This document shows positions 8,372-15,561 of a stretch of DNA of 64,000 bases, piece by piece. Source of the DNA: Aestuariibaculum sediminum. GTDB taxonomy: Bacteria > Bacteroidota > Bacteroidia > Flavobacteriales > Flavobacteriaceae. The stretch's first letter is position 1; the number at the start of each line of letters is the position of its first letter. Below the pieces are notes generated by a model. That model ran no database searches and was not told where the DNA came from. It saw only the letters and a list, made by a program, of their open reading frames with translations. The translations under genes and the position numbers were made by a program. Location: the NCBI RefSeq assembly GCF_014596945.1, contig NZ_JACVXB010000001.1, forward strand, positions 494,314 to 558,313, given 5' to 3'.

Positions 8372-9241
8372 TTAACTCAATAATATTTTCCATGCACTAT
8401 CTACATCACCAAAACTTAAATAGTTGCGAGCCAATTTGTGCTTTTCTCTATGTGAAGCCGATTTTATGTTTGGATAGCGCTTACTAACTTCATCTACAAA
8501 CACAGACACATCTTCTTTTGTTGGCAAAGCTTCAACATTACCTAACATACCTAAATCGTTACCTGTTAAGATCATACTGTTTTTTATTTCATCCGGAAAA
8601 TTATCTACCCCTATTCCAACAGTCGATATAGGTTTCGGTATTTCAAAAAAACCTTTGTTCGCCCGCGTGTAATAACTTCCACCGGCACGAGCTACCAAAT
8701 CCAATTTTTCCTGAATAACGTTACCATTATCGTCCAGAACGTTATTATCAATATGAAATTTAACCACTTCACAAATAATTAAATTACCAGCGCCACCTTC
8801 GGTACCGAGTTTAATGATATCATTTACCTTACACTCCATTTGAACAGGCGATTCGGCAACACGAAACGGTTTTACGATATCCGATTCTAACATGGTTAAT
8901 CCCGATTTTTCAAATTCGTTCACGCCTTCGGGAAAATTTGAACTCGATAAAGACATTTGATGCACCATATCAAAATTCACGCTGTTAATAACCACTTCTT
9001 TGGTCGCTTCAATATTTTTTAATGTGTGTTTTATTGTATTGTCTTTTACACGTCTTGAAGGCGAAAAAACTAATATTGGAGGATTGGAGCTGAAAACATT
9101 AAAAAAACTAAAAGGCGACAAATTTACGCGTCCTTCGGCATCTACAGTACTTGCAAATGCAATTGGCCTTGGAGCTACAGCACTCAACAAATAGGCATGT
9201 AACAAACTGGTTTTTATTTCTTTAGGATCTATTGACAGCAT
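8372..9241 (-). CDS. Flavin reductase family protein
   Basis: 289-residue FMN-binding split-barrel protein of the flavin reductase-like (DIM6/NTAB) family. Landmarks: LLSAVAPRPIAFASTVDAEGRVNLSPFSFFNVFSSNPPILVFSP (about 16-58), VVINSVNFDMVHQMSLSSSNFPEGVNEF, and HIDNNVLDDNG. Start: ATG at 9241 (MLSIDPKEI). An in-frame TTG at 9259 overlaps the -7 promoter box and is rejected. The substrate is unknown; related proteins reduce flavin or act as oxidoreductase partners. It is divergent from the histidine kinase gene. Confidence 0.88.
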   Translation of the reverse strand: MLSIDPKEIKTSLLHAYLLSAVAPRPIAFASTVDAEGRVNLSPFSFFNVFSSNPPILVFSPSRRVKDNTIKHTLKNIEATKEVVINSVNFDMVHQMSLSSSNFPEGVNEFEKSGLTMLESDIVKPFRVAESPVQMECKVNDIIKLGTEGGAGNLIICEVVKFHIDNNVLDDNGNVIQEKLDLVARAGGSYYTRANKGFFEIPKPISTVGIGVDNFPDEIKNSMILTGNDLGMLGNVEALPTKEDVSVFVDEVSKRYPNIKSASHREKHKLARNYLSFGDVDSAWKILLS

Positions 9242-9256
9242 TACCTTTAATTTCAA

Positions 9257-9264
9257 CAAATGTA
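9257..9264 (-). promoter_or_regulatory. -7 box for the flavin reductase gene
   Basis: Minus-strand TACATTTG matches TAnnTTTG; a TTTT lies 19 bp upstream. The expected start point is about 10 nt before ATG 9241, which supports that start codon. Confidence 0.5.
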
Positions 9265-9357
9265 ACTAATCTAAATTGTTTCTAAAAACCATTTTACTAA
9301 CAAGTTAAACAATAATATTAACAGATTTGCATTATATTAGATACTAACTAATAACGC

Positions 9358-10509
9358 ATGATTTTTACCAAACATAGTAACACCTTACGATGGGTGATTA
9401 TAGCGGCTTCTTTTATTATCGTATCCTTAATTTTATGGAAAACATACGAATTTTTTCAGCATTTTAAAGAAGAAGAACGCTCTAAAATGGAGAATTGGTC
9501 TTTTGCACAAACCGATTTAATAAACTCGGAAGAAAACGCAACCAATCTCGATCTTACACTGCAAATTTTAAGCAGTAATAAAACAACACCAATGCTGGTT
9601 ATAAATGAAGATGGCAGCTTAAGTAGTTTTAATAATTTAGATGAATCAAAAATAAAAGACTCTTTATACGTACAAAAACTTATTAAATCCTTTGCTGAGG
9701 AAAACCGCCCTATTGAAATAAAATTTGATGGTAAATTGTACAGCACTTTATATTATGGCAATTCGCCCCTTTTGAACAAATTAAAATATTACCCACTGGC
9801 ATTATTACTTATTGTCTTTCTATTTGGAGCAGTAATTTTCTTTTTCTACCGAAGCAATAAAAATGCTACTCAAAATAAATTATGGTCTGGTATGGCTAAA
9901 GAAACCGCCCATCAAATTGGCACACCGCTTTCATCGTTAATTGGCTGGACCGAGATTTTGAAATCTGAAAATGTAAACCCAACCTATATCTCTGAAATTG
10001 AAAAAGATATAGATCGCCTACAAACCATAACCGAACGCTTTAGCAAAATTGGCTCTTTACCCGCCTTAGAATTAGCAAATATTAAAAAAGAAACCCTAGA
10101 ATCTTACGATTATTTAAAAGCAAGAGCATCCAATCTCATTGACTTTGAAATAGTTATGCCTAAAGAAAACATTTTAGTAAATTTGAACAAGCAACTGTAT
10201 AGTTGGACTATAGAAAATCTGGTTAAAAATGCGATTGATGCCATGAAAGGTCGAGGAAAAATAACCATTGAAATTGTTCAAATCGAAACTACAGTTAAAA
10301 TCAAAATAAGCGATACCGGTAAAGGCATTGCAAGAAAGGACTTTAATAAAATATTTGAGCCTGGTTATACCACAAAAAAACGTGGCTGGGGATTAGGACT
10401 ATCCTTAACCAAACGCATTATTGAAGACTTTCACAATGGTAAAATAAAGGTATTACATTCAGAAAAAGACAAAGGTACAACGTTTCAAATAACCCTTAAA
10501 TGCGCATAA
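9358..10509 (+). CDS. Membrane-bound sensor histidine kinase
   Basis: 383 residues: TM1 at about 11-29, an extracytoplasmic sensor region of about 110 residues, TM2 at about 144-164, then a kinase core. The H-box is METAHQIGTP-like (AKETAHQIGTPLSSLIGW, His185). The N-box is ENLVKNAIDAMKG, followed by ISDTGKGI and a GLGLSL G-box. Autophosphorylation on His185 and transfer to a response regulator is expected, but no regulator gene is adjacent, so it is an orphan kinase here. It is followed after 3 bp by a zinc-ribbon membrane protein and is probably co-transcribed with it. Confidence 0.92.
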   Translation: MIFTKHSNTLRWVIIAASFIIVSLILWKTYEFFQHFKEEERSKMENWSFAQTDLINSEENATNLDLTLQILSSNKTTPMLVINEDGSLSSFNNLDESKIKDSLYVQKLIKSFAEENRPIEIKFDGKLYSTLYYGNSPLLNKLKYYPLALLLIVFLFGAVIFFFYRSNKNATQNKLWSGMAKETAHQIGTPLSSLIGWTEILKSENVNPTYISEIEKDIDRLQTITERFSKIGSLPALELANIKKETLESYDYLKARASNLIDFEIVMPKENILVNLNKQLYSWTIENLVKNAIDAMKGRGKITIEIVQIETTVKIKISDTGKGIARKDFNKIFEPGYTTKKRGWGLGLSLTKRIIEDFHNGKIKVLHSEKDKGTTFQITLKCA

Positions 10510-10512
10510 GTC

Positions 10513-10860
10513 ATGGCGGAGCAATATATTACAATTAAATCAGTTGGACTAAACAATAACTGCCCGGAATGTTACAGTAACAAAGGCTTAAAACTAACTT
10601 TTAAACAGCGTTTTGTTGAAACCAGTTTTTATAAATCGATTACCCCCGAAATTAAATATGAAATGGACTGTAGCACGTGCAATTCTCATATTTACCCTGT
10701 AAAATGGACCGATGATATTGAGCGCGTTTTTGAATATCATAAACGGGCATTTACCCCAAAACAAGCCTCCCGACATTTAAAAAAGTCGTCGTGGCTAGCC
10801 ATTTCATTAGGCATTATTTTAGTTTTAGTGGGGTTTGCAACCGTGTTATATATTGCATAA
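10513..10860 (+). CDS. Small zinc-ribbon protein with C-terminal TM segment
   Basis: 115 residues; no named family recognised. Two CxxC pairs (CPEC at 17-20 and CSTC at 53-56) would form a four-Cys zinc ribbon in the cytoplasmic N-terminal part. A hydrophobic helix at about 94-113 anchors the C-terminus. It begins 3 bp after the histidine kinase, suggesting a shared function or at least shared expression. Its stop codon abuts the convergent HIT gene without any gap. Confidence 0.7.
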   Translation: MAEQYITIKSVGLNNNCPECYSNKGLKLTFKQRFVETSFYKSITPEIKYEMDCSTCNSHIYPVKWTDDIERVFEYHKRAFTPKQASRHLKKSSWLAISLGIILVLVGFATVLYIA

Positions 10861-11250
10861 TTACAACTGCGCTTTAATCTTTTCGGCTACAGCTTCAAAA
10901 TCTTCTTTTGCGTGTGGTGTTTTCTTAATAAATCTCGCATCCTCCATAGTCGAAAGTGGAATTAAATGAACATGCACATGAGGTACTTCTAATCCGATTA
11001 CAGAAATACCTACGCGCTTACATGGTATAGCCTTTTCAATGGCGATAGCTACTTTCCTGGAAAACTGCATTAACCCAGTGTAAGTCGCTTCATCCAAATC
11101 AAAAATCTTATCAACCTCTTTTTTAGGAATACAAAGGGTATGCCCCGAACTGTTAGGGTTTACATCTAAAAAAGCTAAAAACTCATCGGTTTCAGCTATT
11201 TTATAGCAAGGAATCTCTCCGTTTACAATTTTTGTGAATATAGAAGCCAT
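10861..11250 (-). CDS. HIT family nucleotide hydrolase/transferase
   Basis: 129-residue histidine-triad protein, probably of the HinT (purine nucleoside phosphoramidase) branch. It has SIFTKIVNGEIPCYKIAET at the N-terminus, GHTLCIPKKEV in the middle and the triad HVHVHLIPL near residue 96-104. The start is ATG 11250 (MASIFTKIV); the open frame extends further upstream only into the greA terminator. It lies downstream of greA on the same strand, separated by that terminator. Confidence 0.93.
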   Translation of the reverse strand: MASIFTKIVNGEIPCYKIAETDEFLAFLDVNPNSSGHTLCIPKKEVDKIFDLDEATYTGLMQFSRKVAIAIEKAIPCKRVGISVIGLEVPHVHVHLIPLSTMEDARFIKKTPHAKEDFEAVAEKIKAQL

Positions 11251-11350
11251 AATTAAAAGTTTAAGGAAAATATGTTGTGGATTTATATTACTTCGGAAAT
11301 ATATATGCTCAATAAATCCTTTTGAAAAATAACGTTTATCTTTTAAATTT

Positions 11351-11388
11351 AAAAGATTCCTAACTAATAAAAGCAAGGAATCTTTTTT
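11351..11388 (-). terminator. Intrinsic terminator downstream of greA
   Basis: Inverted repeat AAAAGATTCC / GGAATCTTTT separated by 16 nt. It follows the greA stop codon on the minus strand, with A/T-rich flanks on both sides. Confidence 0.7.
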
Positions 11389-11409
11389 ATAACAATGATA
11401 ATAAGTTTC

Positions 11410-11883
11410 TTATCTTGAAATTTCTATAATATCAAATTTCATAACGCCATTAGGCACCTGTATTTCTGCAACATCACCAACCGATTTTCCTAACAATCCT
11501 TTTCCTATAGGTGAGTTTACAGAAATTTTTCCTGCTGCTAAATTTGCTTCGCTTTCTGCAACCAAGGTATAAACCACTTCCATACCATTAGTCTGGTTTT
11601 TAATTTTAACTTTGGATAATACCAAAACCTTTGAAGTATCTAATTGAGACTCGTCTATAATACGTGCATTCGATAACACCTCTTCTAATTTAGAAATCTT
11701 CATTTCTAAAAGTCCCTGTGCTTCTTTAGCAGCATCATACTCGGCATTCTCACTTAAATCTCCTTTATCTCTTGCCTCAGCAATAGCCTGTGAAGCCTTT
11801 GGGCGTTCTATATCTTTTAGTTGTCTTAACTCGTCTCTTAGTTTTTTTAATCCTTCTGGTGTATAGTACGAAACTTTACTCAT
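11410..11883 (-). CDS. greA: Transcription elongation factor GreA
   Basis: Binds the RNA polymerase secondary channel and stimulates cleavage of backtracked transcripts. At 157 residues it equals the standard length. It has an N-terminal coiled coil (about 1-75) with the acidic tip region DKGDLSENAEYDAAKEAQG at about 40-58, and a C-terminal FKBP-like domain with SPIGKGLLGKSVGD. The leader (about 11884-11966) holds a terminator-shaped hairpin; see the separate entry. Confidence 0.97.
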   Translation of the reverse strand: MSKVSYYTPEGLKKLRDELRQLKDIERPKASQAIAEARDKGDLSENAEYDAAKEAQGLLEMKISKLEEVLSNARIIDESQLDTSKVLVLSKVKIKNQTNGMEVVYTLVAESEANLAAGKISVNSPIGKGLLGKSVGDVAEIQVPNGVMKFDIIEISR

Positions 11884-11940
11884 AACTTCATCATTTTTAA
11901 ATTAATAAATACTGAAACTATTTATATCGGTTTCCAGCAT

Positions 11941-11965
11941 AAAAAAATCCCGTTTACACGAGATT
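11941..11965 (-). promoter_or_regulatory. Terminator-shaped hairpin at the 5' end of the greA leader
   Basis: On the minus strand AATCTCGT, a 4-nt loop GTAA and ACGGGATT form an 8-bp stem (one G-T pair), followed directly by five more T. It points in the greA direction and lies at the start of the expected greA transcript (-7 box at 11972-11979). No minus-strand gene lies close upstream that would need it. It may be an attenuator, a short leader RNA terminator or a 5' stabilising hairpin. Confidence 0.5.
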
Positions 11966-11971
11966 GAGTAA

Positions 11972-11979
11972 CAAATATA
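11972..11979 (-). promoter_or_regulatory. -7 box of greA promoter
   Basis: Minus-strand TATATTTG, an exact TAnnTTTG match, about 90 bp before the greA start codon; the -33 element is weak. Confidence 0.5.
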
Positions 11980-12040
11980 CAAAATATTTAACTCAATTTC
12001 GTTTTTGTTGTAAATTGCAAAAGAGTATTTCAACATTGCC

Positions 12041-12475
12041 ATGAAGCTAATTTTGCAAACTATAATCCTACTTTTTATTTTCTCATGTAGTAGTGACGAC
12101 GTGATTAAAAATCCTTACTTACCTAACTATAAATTCAACACAAATAATTTCATTGATACGAGACTGCCGCAATATAACAAACTTCAATTACCCGGTAATT
12201 CGGTAATATTAACGGATTATGGTATTAATGGCATTGTTATATTTTATGCAGGAGGAGACAATTATAATGCTTTTGAATTATCGGATCCGAATCACGAAGT
12301 TACCAGTTGTTCAAAATTAACAGTTGATGGTGTTATTGCCTCGTGTAGTTGTAACGACAATAATAGTTACGAAATCCTTACCGGAAATATGCAAGAAGGT
12401 ACTTCAGGACAATATCCGTTGCTAAGATATAACGTGGAGGTTACTGGCTCTATTATTCGGGTGTTCAATAATTAA
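12041..12475 (+). CDS. Lipoprotein with degenerate Rieske-like domain
   Basis: 144 residues; lipoprotein signal with lipobox FSC (Cys16). The second half has the shape of a Rieske [2Fe-2S] domain: an AFEL segment, then CSKLTVDGVIASCSCNDNNSYEILTG, then LLRYNVEVTGSIIRV, comparable to the CPCHGSxFDLxTG...PLxxYxVxVxGxxIxV of ferredoxin-like Rieske proteins. By eye, the box II His is Asn105 and the box I Cys is absent, so a normal cluster is unlikely. Probably a periplasm-facing lipoprotein of unknown role. It is divergent from greA and convergent with the thiamine receptor gene. Confidence 0.65.
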   Translation: MKLILQTIILLFIFSCSSDDVIKNPYLPNYKFNTNNFIDTRLPQYNKLQLPGNSVILTDYGINGIVIFYAGGDNYNAFELSDPNHEVTSCSKLTVDGVIASCSCNDNNSYEILTGNMQEGTSGQYPLLRYNVEVTGSIIRVFNN

Positions 12476-12632
12476 AAGCGACTGCCTGACAAACTATATT
12501 TTTAGCCAAATTGAATTGACTTCTTTAACTTGTAATATTCAATACAAGCTGAAACTTTAAGCGATTTTCAAACTTAAAATTTTTAACAAGTTTACAAGCA
12601 ACCGCTTCCTTTTCATAACAATTTCTTCCCGC

Positions 12633-14888
12633 TTAAAACTTTAATGTCATACCCAGCAAGAAATTAATTTTAGCTTGTGGATAATAAAAATTTTCAGTTA
12701 TAGCATCATCATTTGAGCCTTGTGGCCTGTAATAATAGCTGTAAGTATATCCATTTGACACGTATTCGTTATCGAAAATATTGTTCACTAATAAATTAAA
12801 AGCAATTTCTTTAATCCACTTTGGTTGAATTTTATACGACGCATTAAAATTATTCACAAAATAGGCATCCATACTTTTACTCGCACTCGACGTATTATCT
12901 AAATATTGCTTGCCCACATATTTAGAAATAAAAGCCAGATTTAAACTTTCTAAAGGTGTGAATCGTAAAGTTCCGCCAGCAATAATATTTGGCGAAAATG
13001 AAATATCGGTATTTTCATAGGATGTTACTACTGGCTCATAAGCAACCGTTTCCCAAGTATTTGGGTCGTATTGCGTATCGTAAACTACATAATCAAAAGC
13101 TTTGATTTTATTTTTACTGAAAGTTGCATTAGCATCTAATCGTAATTTATCTGAAAACTTGTATCCAGCCTGCAATTCTACCCCTGCGCGGTAACTGTCT
13201 TTAACATTTTCACGAATTGGCCCACCAACATTATCTAAATCACCTGTTAGTACTAACTGATCTTTATAATCCATATAGTACAAATTCGCAGTCGCATAAT
13301 ATTTTAGGGTCTTTAATTTATAGCCTAACTCATAATCTACAAGGCGCTCCGGGTTTGGAAGCACAGGATTTTTAGTTAAATCATCACGGTTTGGCTCTCG
13401 ATTCGCTACCGCCAACGAACCATAAACCGAATTATAATTATCTATTGTATAAGTTAAACCAGCCTTTGGATTAAAAAAATTATATTTTTCAGATACATTA
13501 ATTGGTAGTAAATCTGAACTTAAACCATCCGATTTATAATCCACATGTCTATACTGTACATCGGCAAACAAAAACCATGAATAATTTAAAGTATACTCTG
13601 CCTTTACATAGGCATTATAATCGCTCTTTTCGCCTACACTAAAATAATAATTAGTTCTAATAGGTACAGTAACCGGGTATGAATCCCAAATTAGTTCACC
13701 AAAATGATCACCATCATATTTATTATAACCCCCTCCTACATATAGATTTAAATGTTCTTTTTTATAATTAAAAGAAGAAACAATTGCATAAAAGTCATTG
13801 TCCAACCAACGTCTTCTTATGGCATCACCTGTAGCATCAGCATCCAGATCATTCGGAAAATAATCGCCTACGGTTTCATCATTTTTATACTGTTCAAAAT
13901 AGCCTTTACCTCTTGTGTAATTTCCCGAAAGGTTAGCTGAAAATTGCTTATTAAATTGATGTGAAAAATGTAATTGATAATGTGTTTGCTCATAATTATC
14001 AACCTCATTATCATAGGTATAATAGTTATATGTACGACCAGAATTCAAAAGATTATCTGCCTCGCTCTGGGACAAATAATTTCTATCTATAAAATCCTGA
14101 ATACCTTGCAGATCTCCTTTTACTACAGCTTCTGGAGTTCCATACCACGATTGATAGGTTTTTTCTTTACCTCCAAAAACCATGGCTTTCAAAGACGTAT
14201 TATCATCCAGGTAACCTCCTTCAACATAATATGAAGATAAATCAGACGATGCTCTATCGATATAGCCATCACTCATTATTTTAGACAATCTCGCTTCGGC
14301 ATAAAAATTATTCTTTAAACCAGACCCCAAACTTAAGTTGTGTTTTCTCGTGCCGTAAGAACCAATAACATTGGTGGTTGTTGCGTATCCGGAACTTGAA
14401 GGTTGTAAGGTTTTAATATTTAAACTTGCTCCAAAAGCCCCAGACCCATTGGTACTGGTACCTACACCACGCTGCAACTGAATATCTTCAACCGAACTCA
14501 CAAAATCAGGCATATTAACCCAAAATGTCCCTTGACTTTCGGCATCATTATACGGGATTCCATTTATGGTTACATTAACGCGAGTCGCATCGGTTCCACG
14601 AACTCTTATTCCTGTATAGCCCACCCCTGCTCCTGCATCAGAAGTTGTTACTACTGAAGGCATTTGATCTAATAATATTGGTAAATCCTGCCCTAAATTA
14701 GTAGACTCTAATTCTTCTTTTGAAATATTTGAAAAAGCAACAGGTGTTTTATCTTTTGCTCTTGTAGCCGATAATAAAACTTCATCTAAACGTTCTACCT
14801 CGGTAGAATCTTGTTGAACTTGTTTTTGCTGAGCCTGTACAAACACAGATAACACAAATAATGTTAATAAAAGAATACGGTTTTTCAT
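12633..14888 (-). CDS. TonB-dependent outer-membrane receptor, probably for thiamine
   Basis: 751 residues: signal peptide (about 1-20), TonB-box-like RLDEVLLSA at about 33-41, plug domain about 45-155 (IRVRGTDATRVNVTINGIPYNDAESQG), then a long beta barrel ending in FLLGMTLKF with a terminal Phe. It has no N-terminal carboxypeptidase-like domain. It should import a ligand across the outer membrane using TonB energy. The TPP riboswitch in its leader and the neighbouring thiamine transport genes point to thiamine or a thiamine precursor; riboswitch-controlled thiamine receptors of this kind (OMR1) are predicted in other Bacteroidota. The ligand is inferred, not seen in the sequence. Confidence 0.88.
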   Translation of the reverse strand: MKNRILLLTLFVLSVFVQAQQKQVQQDSTEVERLDEVLLSATRAKDKTPVAFSNISKEELESTNLGQDLPILLDQMPSVVTTSDAGAGVGYTGIRVRGTDATRVNVTINGIPYNDAESQGTFWVNMPDFVSSVEDIQLQRGVGTSTNGSGAFGASLNIKTLQPSSSGYATTTNVIGSYGTRKHNLSLGSGLKNNFYAEARLSKIMSDGYIDRASSDLSSYYVEGGYLDDNTSLKAMVFGGKEKTYQSWYGTPEAVVKGDLQGIQDFIDRNYLSQSEADNLLNSGRTYNYYTYDNEVDNYEQTHYQLHFSHQFNKQFSANLSGNYTRGKGYFEQYKNDETVGDYFPNDLDADATGDAIRRRWLDNDFYAIVSSFNYKKEHLNLYVGGGYNKYDGDHFGELIWDSYPVTVPIRTNYYFSVGEKSDYNAYVKAEYTLNYSWFLFADVQYRHVDYKSDGLSSDLLPINVSEKYNFFNPKAGLTYTIDNYNSVYGSLAVANREPNRDDLTKNPVLPNPERLVDYELGYKLKTLKYYATANLYYMDYKDQLVLTGDLDNVGGPIRENVKDSYRAGVELQAGYKFSDKLRLDANATFSKNKIKAFDYVVYDTQYDPNTWETVAYEPVVTSYENTDISFSPNIIAGGTLRFTPLESLNLAFISKYVGKQYLDNTSSASKSMDAYFVNNFNASYKIQPKWIKEIAFNLLVNNIFDNEYVSNGYTYSYYYRPQGSNDDAITENFYYPQAKINFLLGMTLKF

Positions 14889-14991
14889 TTCGAATTAAAT
14901 AATATTTAAATCGAATAAAAAGAGGTAATTATTCTTAAAAAAATCTGATTAAATAAATTGATAAATACATTTATCCAAACGGCAATTTGTT

Positions 14992-15110
14992 TGCCTCCCT
15001 AAACAGCATTACCTGTTCTAGGTTCGATGGGTATGATCTCAGCCTTTTACGCGCTAAAAGATAAATTATTAAAAATCATCTAATATATGAAAAAGCACCC
15101 CTTTATGAGA
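14992..15110 (-). promoter_or_regulatory. TPP (thiamine pyrophosphate) riboswitch
   Basis: Read on the minus strand the element contains, in order, the conserved blocks GGGGTGC (15101-15095), CTGAGA followed by ACCC, GAACCT, GGTAAT and TAGGGAG, the core of the THI-box aptamer. TAAA before GGGGTGC and TTTA before the final GGGAG can pair as P1. The P3 region (between GGGGTGC and CTGAGA) is long and AU-rich. It lies about 100 nt before the TonB-dependent receptor start. I see no terminator between aptamer and gene, so control by translation initiation is more likely. Confidence 0.93.
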
Positions 15111-15116
15111 ACGCCG

Positions 15117-15124
15117 CAAAGTTA
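15117..15124 (-). promoter_or_regulatory. -7 box for riboswitch and receptor gene
   Basis: Minus-strand TAACTTTG matches TAnnTTTG and would start transcription just before the TPP aptamer. It lies 29 bp beyond the arfB stop codon, so the receptor has its own promoter. Confidence 0.5.
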
Positions 15125-15153
15125 AGAACCAATTTTAACACTGAAGCATTTTT

Positions 15154-15561
15154 TTAATCTAAATCGGGCTTTTTTCTATTTTTCTTTTTTACAGATTGGT
15201 TTTTCTTGCTTTTCAATCGCTTTTTTATAACTGATTTTGGAATTTTTGTAGATATGCGCTTTTTTCTGGGAGCTAAAGCTTGATCTAAAAGTTCAAATAA
15301 CCGATTTATAACCAACGTTTTATTTTTATGCTGACTGCGGCTATCACTACATTGCAATATGAGAACACCTTCTATTGTTAGTCTATTTTTAAGGCGGTTT
15401 AAAAGAGTTTACTTTAAATGGTCGTTAAAAACTTCCGAATTCTTCAAATCGAAATACAACTCAACTTTCGATGCTACCTTATTAACGTGTTGACCTCCAG
15501 AACCCGAACTTCTTACGGCTTTAAAATTTAATTCATTAATTAACCGCTCTTTGTCAAACAT
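15154..15561 (-). pseudogene. arfB: Ribosome-rescue peptidyl-tRNA hydrolase ArfB, interrupted by an in-frame stop
   Basis: Translated from ATG 15561, the frame reads MFDKERLINELNFKAVRSSG, then SGGQHVNK (GGQ at residues 22-24, the peptidyl-tRNA hydrolysis motif), then VASKVELYFDLKNSEVFNDHLK, then TAA at codon 51 (15411-15409). It continues in the same frame with TLLNRLKNRLT, LQCSDSRSQHKNK and a Lys/Arg-rich tail ending NRKKPDLD, for 135 codons in all, near the E. coli length of 140. Both halves are well conserved and there is no frameshift, so one substitution (for example CAA or GAA to TAA) explains it. The ATG overlaps the DUF4301 stop by one base (TAATG). It is a recent pseudogene, a readthrough gene or a sequence error. 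Confidence 0.85.

Noticed and set aside
12476-12632. Small RNA or terminator between the Rieske-like gene and the thiamine receptor
   Set aside because: A 6-bp CTTGTA/TACAAG hairpin and a loose inverted repeat are present, but there is no T run or conserved pattern to support a call.
15154-15357. A separate 67-residue basic protein starting at TTG 15357
   Set aside because: It is the C-terminal half of arfB; the upstream half continues in the same frame across a single TAA.
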